A program made the translations under genes and the position numbers. Below, one piece after another: positions 25,844 through 36,213 of a stretch of 64,000 nt of DNA. Position 1 is the stretch's first letter. Each line of letters begins with the position of its first letter. The notes under the pieces were generated by a model. That model made no database searches and had not been told where the DNA came from. It saw only the letters and a program-made list of their open reading frames with translations. This DNA comes from Clostridiaceae bacterium. Lineage in GTDB: Bacteria > Bacillota_I > Bacilli_A > Erysipelotrichales > Coprobacillaceae. The stretch covers positions 124,001 to 188,000 of the forward strand of contig CABJAS010000006.1 of NCBI GenBank assembly GCA_902363625.1, given 5' to 3'.

Positions 25844-26343
25844 TAGTGTGCCTCCTTCTTTTTCGAGTTCACATAGTTTACTAATCCGTCCAATTCAATC
25901 ATTTTCTGTAAAAATGGAGGGAAAGGCTGAGCCTGATAATGTTTATCTTTTGTTTTATTATAGATAATTCCTGTTGCATAATCGATTTCAATTTCATTTC
26001 CTTCATCAATATCATCAGCCGCTTCATCACATTCTAAGATCGGAAACCCAATATTAATCGAATTACGATAGAAGATACGGGCAAATGATTTCGCAATAAC
26101 ACAACTTACCCCACAGGTTTTGATTGCCAAGGGAGCGTGTTCACGAGAAGAACCGCAGCCAAAGTTTTTCCCACCGACAATAATATCTCCGGGCTGAACT
26201 TTATTCACAAATTCTTTATCGATATCCTCCATGCAGTGGGCAGCCAGATCACGAGGATCAAATGAATTTAAATAACGTGCCGGGATAATGACATCTGTAT
26301 CAACGTTATCCCCATATTTGAATACTTTTCCTAATGCTTTCAT
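25843..26343 (-). CDS. leuD: 3-isopropylmalate dehydratase small subunit
   Basis: A 166-residue small subunit, the LeuD-2 type about 165 residues long found in Bacillota and archaea. It has [16 protein letters not shown] near the start and the flexible-loop motif [14 protein letters not shown] near residue 58, then [19 protein letters not shown]. It combines with LeuC to isomerise 2-isopropylmalate to 3-isopropylmalate. It is 12 bases after leuC and overlaps leuB by one base. Confidence 0.97.
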   Translation of the reverse strand: MKALGKVFKYGDNVDTDVIIPARYLNSFDPRDLAAHCMEDIDKEFVNKVQPGDIIVGGKNFGCGSSREHAPLAIKTCGVSCVIAKSFARIFYRNSINIGFPILECDEAADDIDEGNEIEIDYATGIIYNKTKDKHYQAQPFPPFLQKMIELDGLVNYVNSKKKEAH

Positions 26344-26355
26344 AATGTTCCTCCT

Positions 26356-27621
26356 TTAAATATCTTCCACGCATGCTATTACACCTTTAATAGCGCTGGC
26401 AGCGGCTACTGCTGGTGATGCAAGGTATACTTTTGAATCTACATGCCCCATACGTCCAACAAAGTTACGATTTGTCGTTGAGACACATTTTTCTCCGGCA
26501 GCTAATACGCCCATATGTCCGCCCATGCATGGTCCACAGCTTGGTGTATTAAATGTACATCCGCTTTCAACAAAGATTTCTGCCAAGCCTTCGGTAATAC
26601 ATTGCAGATAGATTTTTTGTGTTGCCGGGATCACCATTACTCTGACATGATCCGCAACCTTATGTCCCTTAAGGATAGCGGCAGCTTCACGCATATCGTT
26701 CATACGTCCGTTTGTACAAGAGCCAATGACAACCTGATCAATCTTGATCGGTTCCATCGCATGTACTTCATCAATCGTTTTTGCATTTCCCGGTAAATGT
26801 GGGAAAGCAATCGTCGGACGAATCTTTGATAAGTCAATCGTATATTCTTCATCATATACAGCATCTTCATCCGGTGCGTATTCAGTATATGTTTTTGTGG
26901 AATGTTCTGCCATGTAATCTCTTGCTTGATCATCAACGATAAAGATTCCGTTTTTTCCTCCGGCTTCAATTGCCATGTTGGAAATCGTGAAACGATCATC
27001 CATAGTAAGTGAAGAAACGCCTTCTCCGACGAATTCCATTGATTTATATAATGCTCCATCTACTCCGATCATCCCGATAATATGCAAAATAACATCTTTT
27101 CCACTGACATGGGGCGGAAGTTTTCCTACTAAATTAAATTTAATGGCAGATGGAACCTTGAACCATAATTCTCCGATTGCCATCCCGGTCGCTATATCCG
27201 TACTTCCGACACCGGTAGAAAAAGCGCCCAAAGCACCATAGGTACATGTATGACTGTCGGCTCCGATGACGCATTCTCCAGCGACAACCAATCCTTTTTC
27301 CGGCAGTAAAGCATGTTCGATCCCCATGCGTCCGATTTCATAATAATGCGTTAAGCACTGTTCACAGGCAAATTCTCTCATTGCTTTTGCATTTTCGGCA
27401 GATTTAATATCTTTAGACGGGGTAAAATGGTCTGGTACAATTACCACCTTGTCCTTATCAAAAACCTTTGATCCCATTTCTTCAAAGATCGGTTTAGCCA
27501 TTGGACCGGTAATATCATTTGCCATTACGATATCCAGTTTTGCTTCAATCAGCTGTCCGGCTGTTACTTCTTTTAATCCGGCATGTGCTGCCAAGATTTT
27601 TTGTGTCATTGTCATTGCCAT
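26356..27621 (-). CDS. leuC: 3-isopropylmalate dehydratase large subunit
   Basis: A 421-residue aconitase-superfamily subunit carrying the 4Fe-4S cluster. Cluster cysteines are in [11 protein letters not shown] near residue 300 and [13 protein letters not shown] near residue 361 (two more cysteines). [21 protein letters not shown] marks the substrate site. The roughly 420-residue length fits the archaeal/clostridial LeuC subgroup that pairs with short LeuD. The first ATG is taken, behind GGGAGG. A 91-base gap with two hairpins separates it from ilvC upstream. Confidence 0.97.
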   Translation of the reverse strand: MAMTMTQKILAAHAGLKEVTAGQLIEAKLDIVMANDITGPMAKPIFEEMGSKVFDKDKVVIVPDHFTPSKDIKSAENAKAMREFACEQCLTHYYEIGRMGIEHALLPEKGLVVAGECVIGADSHTCTYGALGAFSTGVGSTDIATGMAIGELWFKVPSAIKFNLVGKLPPHVSGKDVILHIIGMIGVDGALYKSMEFVGEGVSSLTMDDRFTISNMAIEAGGKNGIFIVDDQARDYMAEHSTKTYTEYAPDEDAVYDEEYTIDLSKIRPTIAFPHLPGNAKTIDEVHAMEPIKIDQVVIGSCTNGRMNDMREAAAILKGHKVADHVRVMVIPATQKIYLQCITEGLAEIFVESGCTFNTPSCGPCMGGHMGVLAAGEKCVSTTNRNFVGRMGHVDSKVYLASPAVAAASAIKGVIACVEDI

Positions 27622-27653
27622 TGTTGTATCCTCCCTTTTGTTTAAATGACGAA

Positions 27654-27703
27654 GCTACTAATGAGTATCGATTACTCATTACTAGCATCGCATTAAATGC
27701 GAT
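27654..27703 (-). repeat. Tandem hairpins in the ilvC-leuC gap
   Basis: Hairpin 1, 27654-27686: GCTACTAATGAGTA pairs with TTACTCATTACTAGC with one mismatch. Hairpin 2, 27687-27703: ATCGCATT pairs with ATGCGAT. There is no T run after them on the minus strand, so this is probably an mRNA processing or stability element rather than a terminator. Confidence 0.6.
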
Positions 27704-27712
27704 GTGTTTAAT

Positions 27713-29244
<1,532 letters not shown>

Positions 29245-29252
29245 TGTTTCAC

Positions 29253-30932
29253 CTACTTTTTCATTTTTTCATCTATACGATTCATGGCTGAGAAGATTGC
29301 TTTGATCGAAGCGATATTAATATTCGGATCGACCCCCGCACCAAATTCACAGATGCCGCTTGCGGATTCTTTTAACTGAACATATGCCGCGGCTTTGGCA
29401 CTTGAACCGGAAGCTAAAGCATGTTCTTGATAATCAATCAATTCTGTTTGAATATAGCCATTTTGATCTAAAGCATTTTTAACGGAATCAATCGGTCCGT
29501 TTCCATGCCCGATAATTGTTTTTTCATTCCCATGATCCATCAAGGTTATTTCTACTTTAATAGGATTTTCACTAGTTGTATCATGATGATCTTCAATGCG
29601 GTATCTTACAAAAGTATACGGTGTTTCTTTTGTTAAATACTCCTGATCGAATGCCTGATAGATTCTTTCCGGTGTGATTTCACCTTCTGCTTCGGTAATC
29701 TTTTGAATACTTTTAGAAAAATCCTGCTGCATTGCCTTTGGCAGTCTGAAACCGTAAGTCGTATCCATCACAAAGGCAACTCCACCCTTTCCAGATTGAG
29801 AGTTAATACGAACGATCGGTTCATACTGACGATTCAGATCTGCCGGATCAATTGGCAGATAAGGCACTTCCCAAGTACCGCTATTTCTTTCATGATAAGC
29901 CCTCATGCCCTTATTAATTGCGTCTTGATGGCTGCCTGAGAAAGCAGTAAAGACAAGCTGTCCGGCATATGGATGTCTTGGACCGACTTCCATTTTAGTG
30001 ACACGTTCGTAAACTCCTTTAATCGCATTCATGTCTGACATATTTAATTTAGGATCAATGCCATGGGTAAACATATTCATTGCGACATTGATAATATCGA
30101 CGTTTCCGGTTCTTTCTCCGTTTCCAAACAAAGTCCCTTCCACACGATCAGCTCCGGCTAAGAGTGCTAATTCGGTAGAAGCAACGCCGCATCCGCGGTC
30201 ATTATGCGGATGAACACTGACGATCACACGGTTACGGTTTTTAAAGTTTCTGCAGCAGTACTCAATCTGATCGGCATAGACATTCGGAGTATTCATCTCC
30301 ACTGTCGAAGGAAGATTGATAATCACTTTTTTATTTTCTGTCGCTTCCCATTCATCCATGACCGCATCACAGATTTCGACTGCGTAATCCATTTCCGTTC
30401 CCGTAAAGCTTTCCGGTGAATATTCTAAGATAACTTCACCGTCAAACTCTGAAGTTAAGCTTTTAACTAAACGCGTTCCTTCTACGGCGATCTGTTTGAT
30501 CTGTTCCTTATCCATTCCAAACACAACATCACGCTGTAATACTGAAGTTGAATTATAGATATGCACGATTGCTTTTTTCAAACCCTTCAAGGATTCAAAG
30601 GTACGTCTGATCAAATGTTCTCTCGCCTGTGTCAAGACTTGAACAATCACGTCATCCGGAATCAGCTGGCGATCGATCAAAGCTCTCAAAAAGTCATATT
30701 CAATCTGTGATGAAGAAGGGAATCCCACTTCAATTTCTTTAAATCCCATATCCACCAGCATTTGAAACATCTCTATTTTTTCTTCAATATTCATTGGGGT
30801 AATTAATGCCTGATTGCCATCTCTTAGATCAACACTGCACCAGATCGGTGCTTTGGTGATTTCATTATCCGGCCATGTACGGTCTTTCAATTTCACGGTT
30901 TCAAATTTTTTGTATTTTTTATAATTCATCAT
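29253..30932 (-). CDS. leuA: 2-isopropylmalate synthase (LeuA type 2)
   Basis: A 559-residue enzyme condensing acetyl-CoA with 2-oxoisovalerate, the committing step to leucine. It is the longer yeast/Corynebacterium-like form: N-terminal KFETVKLKDRTWPDNEI, WCSVDLRDGNQAL (metal and substrate site in the DRE-TIM barrel), HPHNDRGCGVASTELALLAGADRVEG near residue 240, and a C-terminal LeuA regulatory domain. It is the first structural gene behind the T-box leader, so leucine supply controls the whole operon. Confidence 0.96.
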   Translation of the reverse strand: MMNYKKYKKFETVKLKDRTWPDNEITKAPIWCSVDLRDGNQALITPMNIEEKIEMFQMLVDMGFKEIEVGFPSSSQIEYDFLRALIDRQLIPDDVIVQVLTQAREHLIRRTFESLKGLKKAIVHIYNSTSVLQRDVVFGMDKEQIKQIAVEGTRLVKSLTSEFDGEVILEYSPESFTGTEMDYAVEICDAVMDEWEATENKKVIINLPSTVEMNTPNVYADQIEYCCRNFKNRNRVIVSVHPHNDRGCGVASTELALLAGADRVEGTLFGNGERTGNVDIINVAMNMFTHGIDPKLNMSDMNAIKGVYERVTKMEVGPRHPYAGQLVFTAFSGSHQDAINKGMRAYHERNSGTWEVPYLPIDPADLNRQYEPIVRINSQSGKGGVAFVMDTTYGFRLPKAMQQDFSKSIQKITEAEGEITPERIYQAFDQEYLTKETPYTFVRYRIEDHHDTTSENPIKVEITLMDHGNEKTIIGHGNGPIDSVKNALDQNGYIQTELIDYQEHALASGSSAKAAAYVQLKESASGICEFGAGVDPNINIASIKAIFSAMNRIDEKMKK

Positions 30933-30954
30933 TGTTTCGCCCTTCCTCCATATA

Positions 30955-31257
30955 AAATAAAAACTCTCGCACTAATCTTAAAGATTAGAGGACGAGAGTC
31001 GTATGCTTCCGTGGTTCCACCTCAATTTATTAATATGTCACCATATTAACCTTATCAAGTACGCTGAATAAATCAGTATATACTCTAGCACGATAACGGG
31101 TGCAGGGACCGTAGCAGCTTACTTGCCTATGGCGTTTAGTGCTCTACTCGTGGACGAGTTCGATTAATCACATATGATTCTTTACACCAACCAGAATCTC
31201 TCTATGCTATGTTCATCATCTACTATTTCCATTCATCGCATTTGTTTTGTTGACATG
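30955..31257 (-). promoter_or_regulatory. T-box riboswitch leader, leucine specific (CUC specifier)
   Basis: On the minus strand the leader contains stem I elements (AGAGAGATTCTGGTTGGTG distal region), then GAACTCG with the specifier CTC (31156-31158) for leucine. The conserved T-box AGGTGGAACCACGG follows (31009-31022). A terminator comes next: ACTCTCG..GATT stem, 30963-30977 with 30983-30999, followed by TTTTTATTTT. Uncharged leucyl-tRNA would stabilise the antiterminator and switch on leuA onward. The spacing and order are canonical. Confidence 0.93.
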
Positions 31258-31286
31258 ATATTACCTGTTTTTTATTAAAAAGTCAA
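31258..31286 (-). promoter_or_regulatory. Promoter of the ilv-leu operon
   Basis: TTGACT (31281-31286), a 17-base spacer and TAATAT (31258-31263) on the minus strand, just before the T-box leader. Confidence 0.75.
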
Positions 31287-31369
31287 CCCCTTTCATTATA
31301 TTATTTAAAAAAATTTTTTATTAATTTAGTAATAATATAAAAATGGTTTAATTTGTTTAATAAAATGAA

Positions 31370-31840
31370 TCATCCTTCATGAGATTGTCGTCTTTTTACC
31401 ATGACATAATTTTTCATCTGAACCCCAGCTTTTTCTACAATTTGTGCATGATCTGTCACATACCCCATTCTTATAAAAAACGGTTTAGCCGTAATCGATG
31501 CATGGGTTACGATATCTTGGTCTTCTGCCACACAAGCCTCCAGTGCTTCTAATAAAAGTCTGCCGGCTCCTTTTCCTTGAAAGGCGGCATGTATATAAAA
31601 TCGATCGAGATAACCCGAATCATCAATGTCGCCAAATCCAATCGCCTGTCCCTCTTCTTCAACAATCAAGCTGTGGTGTTCAAGAAAAGAAGTGTTCCAT
31701 TGCTTGGAATCTCGCTTTTTAGGTGCCCATACATCAAGCTGTTCCTGATTATAATCGCGGCAATTAATTGTATGAACAGTATCATAAAATAACTGCATAG
31801 TCGTAAAAGTATCTGATGGCTGATAGTTTCTTATTTTCAT
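31370..31840 (-). CDS. GNAT acetyltransferase
   Basis: About 156 residues. It has MKIRNYQPSDTFTTMQLFYD at the start, the acetyl-CoA pyrophosphate loop FQGKGAGRLLLEALE near residue 84, and the KPFFIRMGYV segment near the end. This matches YafP/YjaB-like N-acetyltransferases. The start at 31840 is set by GGGGG eight bases upstream. It is isolated between the T-box promoter and the trehalose genes. The acceptor is unknown. Confidence 0.88.
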   Translation of the reverse strand: MKIRNYQPSDTFTTMQLFYDTVHTINCRDYNQEQLDVWAPKKRDSKQWNTSFLEHHSLIVEEEGQAIGFGDIDDSGYLDRFYIHAAFQGKGAGRLLLEALEACVAEDQDIVTHASITAKPFFIRMGYVTDHAQIVEKAGVQMKNYVMVKRRQSHEG

Positions 31841-31889
31841 ATGTATTCCCCCTTTCCTAAGTATACATAAAAAGATGATCAAAGATCAC

Positions 31890-33530
31890 CTATTTTCGAT
31901 AATAAACACAAGATTCATAAGGACGAAGCGTCAATTCTTTTTTCAGTGACTGCGAAGGATAATTGCTTAACAATAGCTGATAGCCTTCAATATCATCTAA
32001 ATGTATCGTGACTTCCTTAGCGTAGAAGTTATTAATTACCAACAAGGTTTCAGACTCAAGGCGTCGCAGATAAGCAAAGACCTGCTTTGAATCCTCTAAC
32101 AAGGGTTCATACAATCCCTCTTGAATCACAGGATATTGTTTTCTTAACTGAATCAATTTAGCGTAATGGTAAAAGATTGAATCGTTATCCTGCAAAGCAG
32201 CTGCTGCATTGATATGCAGATAATTGGGATTTACTTCCATCCATGGTGGTTGATCACTAAATCCCGCATTCAGCGTGTTATCCCATTGCATTGGTGTTCT
32301 TGCATTATCGCGTGATTTTGATTGCAGGATAGCATAAATTTCTTCATCTTTTAATCCCTTATTTTTAAGGATATGAAAATGATTAATGCTTTCAATATCT
32401 CGATATTGCTTTAAATCTGTGAAATAAGCATTCGTCATGCCCAATTCTTCTCCCTGATAAATATAAGGTGTTCCACGCATCATATGCAGGGCTGTTGCAA
32501 GCATCTTTGCAGATTCACGATGATACTCCTTGTCATTGCCAAAACGAGAGACAATGCGGGGCTGATCATGACAGCACCAAAACAAAGCGTTCCAACCGCC
32601 TCCTTCTTGCATACCGATCTGCCAATCGTTAAACAGCTGCTTTAATTCCATAAAATCAAATGGCATCAGGGTCCATTTCTCTTTATTTAAATAATCCACT
32701 TTTAAATGATGAAAGTTAAAGGTCATATCTAGCTCATGATTTTCCGGTTTACTGTAGCGTACACAATTTTTTATTGTGGTTGCTGACATTTCACCGACGG
32801 TAATCGTATCATCACAGCGACCAAACGAATGTTCATTCAATTCTCTTAGATAATCATTCACTTTCTTACAATCAGTGTAGAAACGTTTTCCTACGCCTTC
32901 AAAATCATCTTCAAAGCTTTCCTTGCTGATGACGTTTATCACATCAAAACGGAATCCGGTAATTCCCATCTCCAGCCAGTAATTCAAGATCCTTGTCATC
33001 TCTTTTACGACATTCGGATTTTCCCAATTGAGATCTGCCTGTGTAACATCATACAAATGCAAATAATATTCATCGAATGCTTCTACATATTCCCAAGCAT
33101 TTCCACCAAATTTGGACTCCCAATTCGTTGGCGGCTGATGATTTTGTCCTTTTTTGAAAAAATAAAAGTCTTTATAGTAAGGGTCTCCTGCCATTGCTTT
33201 TTTAAACCATTCATGATGGGTAGATGTATGATTAAAGACCATATCAAACATGAGTCCGATTTCTCTTTTTTTAGCTTCTTTAATCAATCTCTGTAAATCA
33301 TCAAGGGTTCCGTAAATCGGATCTATCTCATAATAATTAGCTACATCATAACCGTTATCATTCTGCGGTGAGACAAAGAAAGGCGTCAGCCACAGCATAT
33401 CTACCCCTAGCTTTTTTAAATAATCTAATTTTTCAGTCACCCCGTTTAAATCCCCAATACCATCATGATTCGTATCATTAAATGATTTAGGATAAATCTG
33501 ATAGATCACTTTATCTTTAAAGTTCTTCAT
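31890..33530 (-). CDS. treA: Trehalose-6-phosphate hydrolase (GH13)
   Basis: A 546-residue alpha-amylase-family enzyme, cytosolic, splitting trehalose 6-phosphate to glucose and glucose 6-phosphate. Catalytic D196 in GFRFDVI, E247 in TVGEMSA and H321-D322 in CCHDQPR. The N-terminus KVIYQIYPKSFNDTNHDGIGD (the QIYPKSF segment) is typical of TreC/oligo-1,6-glucosidases. The genetic context with a PTS transporter and a TreR-like regulator selects the trehalose assignment. It overlaps treP by 14 bases. Confidence 0.93.
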   Translation of the reverse strand: MKNFKDKVIYQIYPKSFNDTNHDGIGDLNGVTEKLDYLKKLGVDMLWLTPFFVSPQNDNGYDVANYYEIDPIYGTLDDLQRLIKEAKKREIGLMFDMVFNHTSTHHEWFKKAMAGDPYYKDFYFFKKGQNHQPPTNWESKFGGNAWEYVEAFDEYYLHLYDVTQADLNWENPNVVKEMTRILNYWLEMGITGFRFDVINVISKESFEDDFEGVGKRFYTDCKKVNDYLRELNEHSFGRCDDTITVGEMSATTIKNCVRYSKPENHELDMTFNFHHLKVDYLNKEKWTLMPFDFMELKQLFNDWQIGMQEGGGWNALFWCCHDQPRIVSRFGNDKEYHRESAKMLATALHMMRGTPYIYQGEELGMTNAYFTDLKQYRDIESINHFHILKNKGLKDEEIYAILQSKSRDNARTPMQWDNTLNAGFSDQPPWMEVNPNYLHINAAAALQDNDSIFYHYAKLIQLRKQYPVIQEGLYEPLLEDSKQVFAYLRRLESETLLVINNFYAKEVTIHLDDIEGYQLLLSNYPSQSLKKELTLRPYESCVYYRK

Positions 33531-35340
33531 TATGTTCCCCTTTCAGCTCTATAATCTTTTCTTGTAATGCCTTTATTTTTCCGCTTTGTTTCAATGTGAT
33601 TTCCTGTCCATTGGTAAAGATGATAGGTGAAACTAGCGATTTTCCCTGCTGCAAAATATAAGTTCGATCAACCTCCACCAGCTTGTCTCCTTGTTTAATC
33701 GTATCCCCGGCTTTTACTAAAGGAATAAATCCTTTCCCCTGTAAAGTTACCGTATCCATACCAATATGAATTAAAACCTCCTGCCCATCCTGACTTTTAA
33801 TACCATAAGCATGACCGGTCGGATAAGTCATCACTACTTCACCATCAAAGGGGGCATACACTGCGTTTCCCTCTAATTCAATCGCAAAGCCATCTCCCAT
33901 TAAACGCTGAGAAAAGACCTGATCTTCAACCTTTTCTAAAGGTATTAGCTTCCCTTCCATCGGTGAAACAAAGAAAGCAGAAACCTCTGATTTCAAATAT
34001 ATCTTACCTGTAATCAAGGTGAGTATAAAGGGAATGCCTATAGCGATCAACAGCGCAATCAGGTAAGAAGGAATAAATTGAGGCAAAATGGAAAAGATAC
34101 CCGGCAATCCCCCTACCCCAATAGAGGCCGCCATGATCTGCTGCTGTACCGCAAACAAAGCCGCACAGCCACTGCCAATCACCGCACAAATAAACGGAAA
34201 ACCATATTTTTTATTTACTCCAAACAAAGCCGGCTCAGTCACACCAAGCATACAGGAAATACAGGCAGGTACATTCACAGCCTGATGCTTCTTTTCATTT
34301 CTTTGCAGGCAGATCATTCCTAATACAGCAGATCCTTGGGCAACATTCGCTAAAGCAATCAAAGGCCAAAGCCTCGTTCCGCCAAAGCTGCTGATAAACT
34401 GCAAATCCAGCAATGTTGTGATATGATGCATACCTGTCATCACTAAAAACATATAGCCTCCGCCAAATAGAACTGCACTAAGATAAGAAAACGGTGAAGT
34501 AAAAAGAAAATACAGTAAATCAGCCAACCCGCCGCCAATCAGACTGCCTAAAGGCGCTAAAATAAATTGACTAAGTACAACTGCGCTGATCAGCGATCCA
34601 AAAGGAACCACCAGCATACTGACTGATTCCGGCGATAGCATCCTAAATAAACGTTCTAAATAAACAAGGGCAAACCCCGCTAAAATAGCCGGAATGACTT
34701 CAGATGGATATCCCTTAATGTTTTCAAGCTGCTGATAAGAGGTAAGCAAAGCCGGAGATACCAAAGTAATCCCTAATACAATACCTAATATCTCACTGCC
34801 TTTCATCTTCTTCATGATGGACCACACAATCGCAATCGGCATGAAATAGAAAACTGCATTGCCTATCATTCCCAATAATTCCGCTGTTGCAAGAAAGAAT
34901 GGAGAAATCTGAGCTAATGTATGTGTTCCCTGATCAAAGAAATAAATACTGCTAATAATATTTTCTAAGCCAATCACCAGACCACCGCAAATAATAGCTG
35001 GGATGATGGGTGAAAAAATTGCTCCCAAATTAGCCATGATCTTTTTTAACGGATGCACATTTACTTCTGACTTTAGCTGTGTGGATATGCTAGGCTGATA
35101 AAGCTCCATTAAATCTTGGTAAAACAAAGAAACATCATTTCCGATAATAATCTGAAACTGTCCCGATTGCTCGACTACCCCTTTCACCACGTCTATCGTT
35201 TCAATCGCTTCTCGATTGACCATCGATGAATCTCTTAATTCAAAACGTAAGCGGGTCACACAATGGCTTAACGCTTTAATATTTTCATTTGCTCCCACTG
35301 CCTCAAACAGTAGCTTCGCTTCTTTTTTATATTTTCCCAT
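33517..35340 (-). CDS. treP: PTS trehalose transporter, IIBCA fusion
   Basis: About 607 residues. IIB at the N-terminus has phosphorylated C27 in ALSHCVTRLRF; IIC follows with about ten membrane helices; a C-terminal IIA of the glucose type has H525 in VLIHIGMDTV. The order B-C-A and the neighbours point to trehalose, imported as trehalose 6-phosphate. The start at 35340 follows GAGGAG; an upstream in-frame codon falls within the promoter/operator. A built-in IIA means no separate EIIA is needed. Confidence 0.92.
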   Translation of the reverse strand: MGKYKKEAKLLFEAVGANENIKALSHCVTRLRFELRDSSMVNREAIETIDVVKGVVEQSGQFQIIIGNDVSLFYQDLMELYQPSISTQLKSEVNVHPLKKIMANLGAIFSPIIPAIICGGLVIGLENIISSIYFFDQGTHTLAQISPFFLATAELLGMIGNAVFYFMPIAIVWSIMKKMKGSEILGIVLGITLVSPALLTSYQQLENIKGYPSEVIPAILAGFALVYLERLFRMLSPESVSMLVVPFGSLISAVVLSQFILAPLGSLIGGGLADLLYFLFTSPFSYLSAVLFGGGYMFLVMTGMHHITTLLDLQFISSFGGTRLWPLIALANVAQGSAVLGMICLQRNEKKHQAVNVPACISCMLGVTEPALFGVNKKYGFPFICAVIGSGCAALFAVQQQIMAASIGVGGLPGIFSILPQFIPSYLIALLIAIGIPFILTLITGKIYLKSEVSAFFVSPMEGKLIPLEKVEDQVFSQRLMGDGFAIELEGNAVYAPFDGEVVMTYPTGHAYGIKSQDGQEVLIHIGMDTVTLQGKGFIPLVKAGDTIKQGDKLVEVDRTYILQQGKSLVSPIIFTNGQEITLKQSGKIKALQEKIIELKGEHNEEL

Positions 35341-35368
35341 CTTGCTTCTCTCCTCTTTTGTCAGTTGC

Positions 35369-35397
35369 ATTATAACTTGTACGTACATGTATGTCAA
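35369..35397 (-). promoter_or_regulatory. Consensus promoter of treP-treA with embedded operator
   Basis: TTGACA (35392-35397), exactly 17 bases, then TATAAT (35369-35374) on the minus strand: a perfect sigma-A consensus. The spacer contains the palindrome TGTACGTACA (35378-35387) and an overlapping ACATGTATGT, the probable TreR operator. Confidence 0.85.
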
Positions 35398-35404
35398 TAG
35401 ACAA

Positions 35405-35428
35405 AATAAAAACTATCCGAAGATAGTT
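35405..35428 (-). terminator. Terminator of treR
   Basis: AACTATC and GATAGTT with a TTCG loop (minus strand), followed by TTTATTTT. It overlaps the treR stop and lies just before the treP promoter. Confidence 0.75.
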
Positions 35429-36137
35429 ATCCATGGCGTCTGGCAAAATCTACAAAGCGGAATTTATCGGGGCGATGGCGAGATTCAGTAAACTGAAACA
35501 AGCGAGTATCTTCCAAATAAACCAATGATTTTACTACGACAACCAAATCATAATTCAGCATATCCAAATAATCCCGATCCACTTCTGTGCATGACTGTAC
35601 CGTTATTTCCTTTTGAGCATAGCTGATGGATAAATGCAGTGTATTTTCGATATATTCATACAGTGAGTCACCGGCAATTCCTTCATCCATGAAAGGGACA
35701 ATGTCTTTGATTAAGTAATCAATATCATAGATGATCTTCTCATCATCATACTGACGTACTCGTTCTATTTTATATAATTCTGTATTTTGAGGTATCGACA
35801 TTTCTTCACCCAATGCTTGATCGGCTTTGATGATGCATACCTTTTTCACATGCGTTTTAATATTTTCAGGGCGTTCTTTTGCCAGTTCTTTAAAACTGAT
35901 AACACCGGAAACCGGAAAGCTGATGCGATCTGTTTGCAGAACAATCGATCCTTTTCCTTTATTTTTTTGAATAAATCCATTTTGAGCCAATAGCGTCAAG
36001 GCTTTGCGAATCGTATCTCTGCTTGCCTCATAGGTTTTCATCAATTCGTTTTCACTGGGAAGCAGTTCTCCTTTTTGGAATTTTCCCTGTTCGATAGCTT
36101 CTTTTAACTGTAGATAGATCGCATAGTATTTACTCAT
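35427..36137 (-). CDS. treR: GntR-family (HutC subfamily) trehalose operon repressor
   Basis: A 236-residue regulator. N-terminal winged HTH (KYYAIYLQLKEAIEQGKFQK, then LLPSENELMKTYEASRDTIR and KALTLLAQNGFI), and a C-terminal UTRA effector domain ending FTESRHRPDKFRFVDFARR, as in TreR. Trehalose 6-phosphate is the known effector of Bacillus TreR. It is transcribed ahead of treP but separated by a terminator and the treP promoter. The operator lies in that promoter. Confidence 0.92.
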   Translation of the reverse strand: MSKYYAIYLQLKEAIEQGKFQKGELLPSENELMKTYEASRDTIRKALTLLAQNGFIQKNKGKGSIVLQTDRISFPVSGVISFKELAKERPENIKTHVKKVCIIKADQALGEEMSIPQNTELYKIERVRQYDDEKIIYDIDYLIKDIVPFMDEGIAGDSLYEYIENTLHLSISYAQKEITVQSCTEVDRDYLDMLNYDLVVVVKSLVYLEDTRLFQFTESRHRPDKFRFVDFARRHG

Positions 36138-36213
36138 ATTCCCACCTCTTTCCTATTCTATAATAATTCGAATATCTCTACAAGCAAACAAAAGAAAAAG
36201 ATGGTTCCCCATC

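Noticed and set aside
27654..27686. Hairpin after ilvC as a transcription terminator
   Set aside because: There is no T run in the direction of transcription, and leuC, leuD, leuB, ilvD and ilvB continue in tight spacing.
30960..31260. The structured region as a tRNA or two-component sRNA
   Set aside because: The T-box sequence, specifier and terminator in the correct order define a T-box leader of leuA; no cloverleaf was found.
34004..34323. ORFs on either strand within treP
   Set aside because: They overlap the well-supported IIC membrane domain in other frames and lack ribosome sites.
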